Below are positions 6,654 to 11,661 of a stretch of DNA of 11,661 bases, in pieces. Every line of letters begins with the position of its first letter. Positions within the stretch are counted from its first letter, which is position 1. Position numbers and translations under genes: made by a program. Under the pieces are notes generated by a model. The model saw only the letters and a program-made list of their open reading frames with translations. It was not told the DNA's origin and ran no database searches. The stretch comes from an uncultured Eubacteriales bacterium (lineage in GTDB: Bacteria; Bacillota; Clostridia; Christensenellales; Aristaeellaceae): contig USCW01000037.1 in assembly GCA_900553315.1 (NCBI GenBank), positions 1-11,661 on the forward strand, in the 5' to 3' direction.

Positions 6654-8024
6654 ATGAAACTCAAGCGGTTCGCCCTGAAGGGTCTGATCGTGCTGGCGGT
6701 GGTGGTGGCGCTGTGCATGTTCTTTGCACGCACGGTGCAGACCATCACCACGCCCAAGGTGCAGCTGGTAACGGGTACGACGGGAAAGTTTGAGCAGGCC
6801 ATGAAGTTCACCGCGCAGGTGGAGTTCCCTGAGAAGGAGGACGTTACGCTCAAGGATGCGGTCAAAAGCAGCATCACCGTGGACAAGGTCTACGTGCAGG
6901 TGGGCCATTGGGTGGAGAAGGGCGAGACCATCTTCACCGCAAGTCTGCCCAGCTATGACGACGATATGAAGAAGCTCAAGGACAGCTATCAGGAGAAGTC
7001 CGGGGCGCTGCTGGAGCTGGACATTGCCAACCGCAAGTATTCCAAGGAAAGCAAGCAGAACGAGCTGTACGACGCGCTGGTGGAGGCGCAGGACGAGCAG
7101 GGAGAGCTGCTGTATCAGGCGCGTTTCGCGGCCATGCAGGCGGGCATCACGCTGAACGGCGACGCGTCCGAATGGAAAAAGCAGCTGGCGGCGCTGTCGG
7201 ATGTGCCGGACGCGGTGAGCGAGGCGGTGGACAAGGCCGTCGCCGCGCAGGACAAGGTGGAGGCGGCGCGTTCCGCCCTCTATGCCGTTTATGAGGATCG
7301 CAAGCAGCGGGTGTCCAGCGACGTGTTCAAGTACATCAACGACCGCAACAAGGCTATCAAGGAGCTGAACGAGCTTCAAGCCGAGATGGTGGAGCTGGAC
7401 GCGCGGAACGCGGCGCTCTCGAAGGTCACCGCCCCGCGGGACGGCTATATCGTGAGCATCAATGTCGCCCCCGGCGATACCTATGACGGCAGCAAGGCAG
7501 CCTATACCCTCAGCGGCGAGGGAAGTACCCCGGTGCTGAAGGCCTCGCTGGCCGGGGTGCAGCGCACCATTACCGAGGGCATGAAGGCTACCATCGAGTC
7601 GGATAACTACGGCAAGGAAAAGACCACCGTGGATAAGGTGGGCACCGACAGCACGGGCACGAAGTACATGCTGATCGCCCTGCCGGAGAGCATGAGCGAG
7701 ACGGGCTCTCCTGCCCTGCGCAAGGCCATGAGCGACGGCGTGGAGGTCAGCATCACCTATAAGGCGAAGAAGGCCACCACTTTGCTGCCCGCCAGCGCGG
7801 TGCGCAACGAGGGCGAGAATTCCGACTATGTGTACCTGATCCAGCGCAGCTACGGCGGTCTGCTGACCTCCTCCAGCATGAAGGTGGTCAAGACCAGCGT
7901 GCGTGTGCTGGAGCGGGGCGAGAAGCTGGTTTCTATCGAGGACGATTTGAGCTATCAGCAGGTGGCTGACAAGGAAGACCGCGAGCTGACGGATAACCAG
8001 ACCGTCATGGAGTATGTCAACTGA
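6654..8024 (+). CDS. Membrane-fusion (HlyD/MacA/YknX-like) transport protein
   Basis: This 456-residue periplasmic-adaptor-type protein would, by family knowledge, sit outside the membrane and work with a MacB-like permease. One N-terminal helix (about 8-25, LKGLIVLAVVVALCMFF) anchors it. The lipoyl-like domain is split: VDKVYVQVGHWVEKGETIF (about 75-94) and VTAPRDGYIVSINVAPGDTYDG-like (about 258-279). Between them is a long Ala/Glu/Lys/Gln-rich coiled-coil hairpin (about 100-255). A beta-barrel-like region follows, then a membrane-proximal part with LLPASAVRNEGENSDYVYLI (near 380-400). The ATG at 6654 starts a proper membrane anchor and follows a GGGAGGAG site. The reading frame is open upstream through the repeat but that part is not credible as protein. 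The next gene starts 16 bases after the stop. Confidence 0.88.
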   Translation: MKLKRFALKGLIVLAVVVALCMFFARTVQTITTPKVQLVTGTTGKFEQAMKFTAQVEFPEKEDVTLKDAVKSSITVDKVYVQVGHWVEKGETIFTASLPSYDDDMKKLKDSYQEKSGALLELDIANRKYSKESKQNELYDALVEAQDEQGELLYQARFAAMQAGITLNGDASEWKKQLAALSDVPDAVSEAVDKAVAAQDKVEAARSALYAVYEDRKQRVSSDVFKYINDRNKAIKELNELQAEMVELDARNAALSKVTAPRDGYIVSINVAPGDTYDGSKAAYTLSGEGSTPVLKASLAGVQRTITEGMKATIESDNYGKEKTTVDKVGTDSTGTKYMLIALPESMSETGSPALRKAMSDGVEVSITYKAKKATTLLPASAVRNEGENSDYVYLIQRSYGGLLTSSSMKVVKTSVRVLERGEKLVSIEDDLSYQQVADKEDRELTDNQTVMEYVN

Positions 8025-8040
8025 CGCCGGAGGAACGCTT

Positions 8041-9720
8041 ATGCAGAAGAAACCATGGAGGAAGCTGACGCTCCTTGTGCTGCTGGCCGCAACGCTCTGC
8101 TACTGCGTGCTTGCGGTCAACGGCGTGGGCAACCAGCTGCAATATCTGATCGAAGCTCCGGCGTATGAGGCGGCACAGGACAGCGGCGACAGCGATGCTC
8201 AGAAGACGCTGCCCAACAAACGGTTGAAGGAGCTGAGCGAAAGCCTTGACCGCGCTATGGAGGATGTCAGCGGCAACGTAAGCAGCTACACCCTCACGGG
8301 TATCCGGGATCAGGTGAGCCTGACCTCGGACATCAACGGCAGCGCAACGGGACGCTTGGAGCTGCTGGGAACGAACAGCTTTGTCAACCGTCCCCTGTAC
8401 CTGCGCAATGGTCGGCTCTTCTTCCCGGAGGAATTGAAGAACGGCGACGCGGTCATGCTGCTGGACGAGCAGATGGCGCTGGCGCTGTTCAACATCGGCG
8501 ATCCGGTGGATCGCACGGTGACGATGGAGGGGAAGGAATATCGGGTCATCGGCATCGTCCGCCACACCAAGCAGGTGGGCGACCTGATGGATTACGGCGC
8601 ATATGTGCCCATGACCTCCGTGCTGGACATGGAATGCAGCGTGGATGCGCTGATGGTAACGGCCACGCCCATTGCCGGAACGGGCGCGTCCGTGGGCGTG
8701 AAGAGCGCCGTGACGGGCTGGCAGGACGGCGGTACGTTCATTGATCTGGGCAAGGAGAGCATGGGCGCGAAGCTGTGGCTTCGGCTGCTGCTGTTCCTTG
8801 CGGGTATTACGCTGACGCTTCGGGCGGTGCGCTTCCTGAATCGGCGGGTGCATGACGCGCTGCGGGACGACCGGGAGCGGCTGAAGAGCAGCTACGCTGT
8901 GCGGCTGATGCCGAGATTCATCCGCCAAGGCGTGATGCTGGCGCTGGGCTATCTGCTGTGCGCCGGTGCGGCGGCGGTGCTGATGCAGTATGTGATCGCG
9001 CCGGTATACACCTTCCCGGAATGGATCCCGGCGGTGCTGGTGGAATGGGAGGAGATCGGCAAAGCCTTCTGGAAATGCTGGCAGCCGATCGCCACGCTGA
9101 TGGAATTGCGCAGCCCGGAGTACATGCGTCTGCGGTTCTACGGATTGATGATCCAACTGGCCTCGGCGGCGGCGGGGATCACGCTGGCGCTGCTGTACGG
9201 CCGTCTGCGCACCCGTGAGGAGCGTCAGGTGGAGTCTCTGCGCACCATGTACAAAATGGGTGCGACGGTTTCCGTGCTGCGGACGACGAAGCCCGGCCCG
9301 CTGCTGGATATGGACTATATCCCCGTGGAGCAGGAAAAGGGCATGACGGCGTCACAGGCGGAGGGACAATCCGAGATCGCGCTGGCGCGTATCCTGAATG
9401 CGCGGAAGGTGCTGGAGCTGCTGCCGAACACCACGGCTTATGGGAGCTTTATCATGGGCGTGACGGACGGGCAGATTCCGCAGAACAACGGTAATTATCA
9501 AATCAACTGCACACCCGAGGGCAAGAGGGTCGAGGAAACCGAGGCCAATTACGATCTGCAAATGAACATGCGCTGCCTGACCCGGCTGGTATACGGCAGA
9601 CGCAGCTTGCGGGATTTCTTAGAGGACGCGGAGGGCTTTGACATGACCCAGCGCTGTCCCACCATGGACGGTCTGTTCAGTCACCACCTGTCCCTCACGG
9701 AAACGCAGGAAAAAGCATAA
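8041..9720 (+). CDS. MacB-like permease subunit fused to an Eis-type sterol-carrier-like domain
   Basis: A 559-residue protein with a MacB/FtsX-like plan: TM1 at about 9-28, a large outside domain (about 30-240), then helices near 242-263, 297-322 and 366-387. The outside domain has the MacB core signature near 139-180 (AVMLLDEQMALALFNIGDPV, then EYRVIGIVRHTKQ). No Walker motifs are present, so it needs a separate ATPase, and none is nearby. The C-terminal region (about 446-545) resembles the SCP-like domain of Eis acetyltransferases: LARILNARKVLELLP, VTDGQIPQNNGNYQI, DLQMNMRCLTRLVYGRRSL. The same pattern occurs in the enzyme encoded at 9976. It should be cytoplasmic. The ATG at 8041 has GGAGGA six bases upstream. 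The stop TAA lies on the first bases of repeat copy B. Permease assignment is good; the fusion's role is unknown. Confidence 0.82.
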   Translation: MQKKPWRKLTLLVLLAATLCYCVLAVNGVGNQLQYLIEAPAYEAAQDSGDSDAQKTLPNKRLKELSESLDRAMEDVSGNVSSYTLTGIRDQVSLTSDINGSATGRLELLGTNSFVNRPLYLRNGRLFFPEELKNGDAVMLLDEQMALALFNIGDPVDRTVTMEGKEYRVIGIVRHTKQVGDLMDYGAYVPMTSVLDMECSVDALMVTATPIAGTGASVGVKSAVTGWQDGGTFIDLGKESMGAKLWLRLLLFLAGITLTLRAVRFLNRRVHDALRDDRERLKSSYAVRLMPRFIRQGVMLALGYLLCAGAAAVLMQYVIAPVYTFPEWIPAVLVEWEEIGKAFWKCWQPIATLMELRSPEYMRLRFYGLMIQLASAAAGITLALLYGRLRTREERQVESLRTMYKMGATVSVLRTTKPGPLLDMDYIPVEQEKGMTASQAEGQSEIALARILNARKVLELLPNTTAYGSFIMGVTDGQIPQNNGNYQINCTPEGKRVEETEANYDLQMNMRCLTRLVYGRRSLRDFLEDAEGFDMTQRCPTMDGLFSHHLSLTETQEKA

Positions 9721-9882
9721 GGCACTACCGCACAATTCGTCGGCAGCGCTGGCGATGCCTTTTCTGCCATCTGCTTCTTGCAGAAATCTCGATTTACCTC
9801 CAGTAAACCTTCGATTTCTGCAATCGCATCTGACAAAAAATGCATTCGCCATCGCACCAACTCATTTGTGCGGTATTGCCTT
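9719..9882. repeat. MITE-like hairpin element, copy B
   Basis: The second 164-base copy, in the same orientation as copy A 3266 bases upstream. Terminal arms 9718-9735 and 9866-9883 match over 18 bases with one mismatch. The inner stem TGCAGAAATC (9779-9788) pairs with GATTTCTGCA (9813-9822), different bases from copy A but still perfectly paired. The apical 24 bases (9789-9812) are identical to copy A, including TTTAC-CTCCA-GTAAA. Its left end forms the TAA stop of the preceding gene, so the insertion abuts or created that C-terminus. TAA/TTA flanks are compatible with a TA target site. The two copies bracket the membrane-fusion and permease genes. Confidence 0.85.
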
Positions 9883-9905
9883 AAAATTCCCTTGCCGGAA
9901 AATGA

Positions 9906-9946
9906 AAACTGCGCATGGATGTCGAACAAGCATTCATGCGCAGTTT
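9906..9946 (+). terminator. Long hairpin upstream of the acetyltransferase gene
   Basis: AAACTGCGCATG (9906-9917) and CATGCGCAGTTT (9935-9946) are a perfect 12-bp inverted repeat. Five more pairs (two G-U) extend it inward to a seven-base loop (9923-9929). Only TTT follows on the plus strand. On the minus strand the stem is followed by a more T-rich stretch. It may end transcription of the preceding pair of genes or act as a leader hairpin for the acetyltransferase, whose AGGAGG (9964-9969) starts 18 bases later. Confidence 0.58.
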
Positions 9947-9975
9947 GGCTATTATGGAAAAACAGGAGGCGGCAC

Positions 9976-11169
9976 ATGGAGATTCGGCAGATACAGTTGG
10001 GAGAGCGGGCGGCCTATGAAAAGCTCAGCGCGAGATGCTTTACCTATCCCTACAAGGAGGAGCCGGAGGCGTGGGCGAAGGAAGCAGCGGCTATGCGGCA
10101 ATACCGCGGGGCCTTCGATGAAAAGGGGCGGCTGTGCAGCGCCATGATCCAACTGGACTACGGCTGTCATTTCGGCGGACAGGAAACGAAGCTGCTGGGC
10201 ATTGGCGGCGTGGTCAGCGACCCGGCGCTGCGGCGGAACGGCGGCATTCGTGCGCTGTTTGAGGAGGGACTGCCTCGGGCACGGCGGGAGGGGTATACCT
10301 TCAGCGCACTCTATCCCTTCAGTCACGTGTTCTACCGTAAGTTCGGCTACGAGCTGGCGCAGGTTTCGCGGGAGGCGGTTTTGGAGCCGCAGGCTCTGCG
10401 GGATGATCTGCGTGGTGCGGCGGAGATTTCGCTGGTGCTGCCGGAGGACGCAGAAAGCCGCACGGCGGTACGGCAGGTGTATGAGGACTATGCCCGCGAA
10501 CGCAATCTGTCCCTGCATCGGGACGACACGCTTTGGGAACGCAAATGGAAGGGCGCGACGCTGGAACAGATGAAGTATCTGTATCTTCTGCGGGATGCGG
10601 CGGGTACGCCCATGGCCTATTGGCTGGGAGAGGTGGAGACGCTGCCTGGCGGCATGAAGGGGCTTCACCTGACGGATATGGCGTGGCGCACGGCGGAGGG
10701 ATTGGAGGCCATCTTCGCCATGCTGCGGGGCAGCAACGAGTTTGTGAAGGTACGTTTGCTGGCGCCTGCGGATGCGGAGCTGCGGTACTTCCTGAAGGAG
10801 CCCTATCAGTTGGAGGAGAAAACCTTCTGCAACGGTATGGCGCGTGTGCTGGATGTGCGCCGTGCGCTGGCCATGATGCCCGCACCTGCGCTGCCGGGAA
10901 AGTGCGTGCTTCGTGTGCAGGACGTGCAGATCGCGGAGAACTGCGGAGCCTTCCGCATCACGGGCGATGGTCGTGAGCTGCTGGTGGAGGATGCGGATGC
11001 GGAAGCCGCAGACATTGAAACGGACATCGGCGGTCTGACGCTGCTGGTGCTGGGCAGCATGGACATTGCGCAATTTGCGATGCAGCGCCGGGGCGCGGTA
11101 CGGCGGGTCACGCCCTTCATGCAGTTGCTGTTCACCCGCCGGGGAACGTTCCTGCATGATGCGTTCTAA
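9976..11169 (+). CDS. Eis-family GNAT N-acetyltransferase with C-terminal SCP-like domain
   Basis: A 397-residue cytoplasmic enzyme expected to transfer acetyl from acetyl-CoA to an amine; the natural substrate is unknown. The N-terminal GNAT fold has the acetyl-CoA loop GGVVSDPALRRNGGI (77-91) and LYPFSHVFYRKFGYE (near 112-126). The FYRKFGY tyrosines include the counterpart of the Eis general acid. A second GNAT-like domain follows (about 150-280). The SCP-like domain begins at MARVLDVRRAL (288-298), with VQDVQIAENCGAFRI later. The chain ends in Phe, as in mycobacterial Eis, where the C-terminal carboxylate acts in catalysis. Length matches the family (about 400). The ATG at 9976 follows AGGAGG. 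The gene is closely linked to the next one (10-base gap). Confidence 0.92.
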   Translation: MEIRQIQLGERAAYEKLSARCFTYPYKEEPEAWAKEAAAMRQYRGAFDEKGRLCSAMIQLDYGCHFGGQETKLLGIGGVVSDPALRRNGGIRALFEEGLPRARREGYTFSALYPFSHVFYRKFGYELAQVSREAVLEPQALRDDLRGAAEISLVLPEDAESRTAVRQVYEDYARERNLSLHRDDTLWERKWKGATLEQMKYLYLLRDAAGTPMAYWLGEVETLPGGMKGLHLTDMAWRTAEGLEAIFAMLRGSNEFVKVRLLAPADAELRYFLKEPYQLEEKTFCNGMARVLDVRRALAMMPAPALPGKCVLRVQDVQIAENCGAFRITGDGRELLVEDADAEAADIETDIGGLTLLVLGSMDIAQFAMQRRGAVRRVTPFMQLLFTRRGTFLHDAF

Positions 11170-11179
11170 GGGGGAAACC

Positions 11180-11575
11180 ATGACGAAAGAAGCGTTGGAC
11201 AAGCAGCTGATGGAGCTTCCGGGCGTGACGAAGGATTACAAGGCGGAATGGGGCTGGGATCGCTACATGGTCGGAGGAAAGATGTTTGCGGCCCTATGTC
11301 AGCCGGGCGCGGAACATGCGGCGGAGTATGCGGGGCATCCGCTGTTGACGCTGAAATGCGACCCTTTAGAGAGCGAATCCCTGCGGCGGGAGTTCCCGGA
11401 CATTCTGCATGGTTTTTACATGAACAAGACAAGCTGGATCTCCATTCGTCTGGACGGCGAAGTTCCCGACGAGCTTGCATCAACGCTGAGCGCGAAGTCC
11501 CACGCGCTCATCTTTGCAAAGCTGACGAAGAAGCGGCAGGCGGAGATTCTGGGGGAGAGCAAATTGCAGAGATAA
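11180..11575 (+). CDS. YjbR/MmcQ-family protein (DUF419)
   Basis: A 131-residue protein of the MmcQ/YjbR family, which has a CyaY-like fold. Its biochemical role is not settled, though DNA binding has been proposed from structure. Visible family features are the N-terminal LMELPGVTKDYKAEWGWDRYMVGGKMF, the central LLTLKCDPLESESLRREFP, the MNKTSWISIRLDGEVPDEL segment, and the C-terminal SHALIFAKLTKKRQAEIL. Each is summarised from the translation, about residues 10-36, 55-73, 81-99 and 106-123. Length is normal for the family. The ATG at 11180 lies 10 bases after the acetyltransferase stop, with an AGGGGG site between, so both are probably on one transcript. Confidence 0.88.
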   Translation: MTKEALDKQLMELPGVTKDYKAEWGWDRYMVGGKMFAALCQPGAEHAAEYAGHPLLTLKCDPLESESLRREFPDILHGFYMNKTSWISIRLDGEVPDELASTLSAKSHALIFAKLTKKRQAEILGESKLQR

Positions 11576-11587
11576 ATGCGAGGGAGG

Positions 11588-11654
11588 CGGCCTTTCTGAG
11601 AAAGGCTTCCGCAACCTCAATCGGCGCGGCCTATGGCCGCTTGTTTCGGTTGAG
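11588..11654 (+). terminator. Stem-loops after the last gene (possible weak terminator)
   Basis: Two small hairpins follow the YjbR-family stop. GCCTTTC/GAAAGGC (11590-11606) has a three-base loop. GCGGCC/GGCCGC (11626-11640) has loop TAT and is followed by TTGTTT. An outer pairing CTCAA (11616-11620) with TTGAG (11650-11654) would enclose the second. The T run is short and interrupted, so termination here is only plausible. Confidence 0.4.
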
Positions 11655-11661
11655 AAAGACA

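Noticed and set aside
6453..9882. CRISPR array or tRNA/rRNA genes
   Set aside because: The only clear repeat has two copies 3.3 kb apart with palindromic ends, and I saw no tRNA- or rRNA-like sequence anywhere in the window.
9755..9975. Small frames through repeat copy B and an upstream extension of the acetyltransferase
   Set aside because: They translate element and leader-hairpin sequence; the Eis-family N-terminus fits the ATG at 9976 with AGGAGG before it.
8017..11202. Long minus-strand frames opposite the permease-SCP and acetyltransferase genes
   Set aside because: Same antisense codon effect; the plus-strand genes have clear domains and ribosome sites.

Overview
The window looks like chromosomal DNA from a fairly GC-rich Gram-positive bacterium, most likely a gut-type member of the Clostridia (Bacillota). 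This rests on strong GGAGG-type ribosome sites before most genes, an ATPase-less sugar ABC operon led by a DUF3502/LplA-like binding protein, an Eis-type GNAT enzyme, and a membrane-fusion protein that is not paired with an outer-membrane factor. It is an inference from gene content; there is no rRNA marker here.

Layout. At the left edge the 5' part of an RlmD-type 23S rRNA methyltransferase lies on the minus strand. It is divergent from a family 2 membrane glycosyltransferase (509-1483), and the two promoters share almost the same -35 bases. After a short AT-rich regulatory region with a palindrome (1580-1613), a plus-strand sugar-import operon follows. It comprises a small one-helix membrane protein of unknown function (1641-2123), a very large solute-binding protein with an apparent beta-propeller-like N-terminal half (2284-4569), and two CUT1-type permeases (4672-5526 and 5523-6416, overlapping by ATGA). 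Strong hairpins precede and follow the binding-protein gene and probably set its dosage relative to its neighbours. No ATPase is present, so a shared MsmK/MsmX-type ATPase encoded elsewhere is expected.

Next comes a two-gene module: a membrane-fusion (HlyD/MacA-like) protein (6654-8024) and a four-helix MacB-like permease subunit (8041-9720). The permease ends in a cytoplasmic domain that resembles the C-terminal sterol-carrier-like domain of Eis acetyltransferases. The module is bracketed by two directly oriented 164-base copies of a hairpin-forming, MITE-like element (6453-6616 and 9719-9882). Each copy has 17-18 bp terminal inverted repeats. The copies differ at 21 positions without gaps; 14 of these form seven fully compensated base pairs, and the 24-base apical loop is identical. 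The right copy contributes its first bases to the permease stop codon.

The window closes with an Eis-family N-acetyltransferase (9976-11169), preceded by a 17-bp-stem hairpin, and a closely following YjbR/MmcQ-family gene (11180-11575). The most interesting signals are the covarying hairpin element bracketing a transport module and the permease-SCP fusion just upstream of a true Eis protein that carries the same type of domain.
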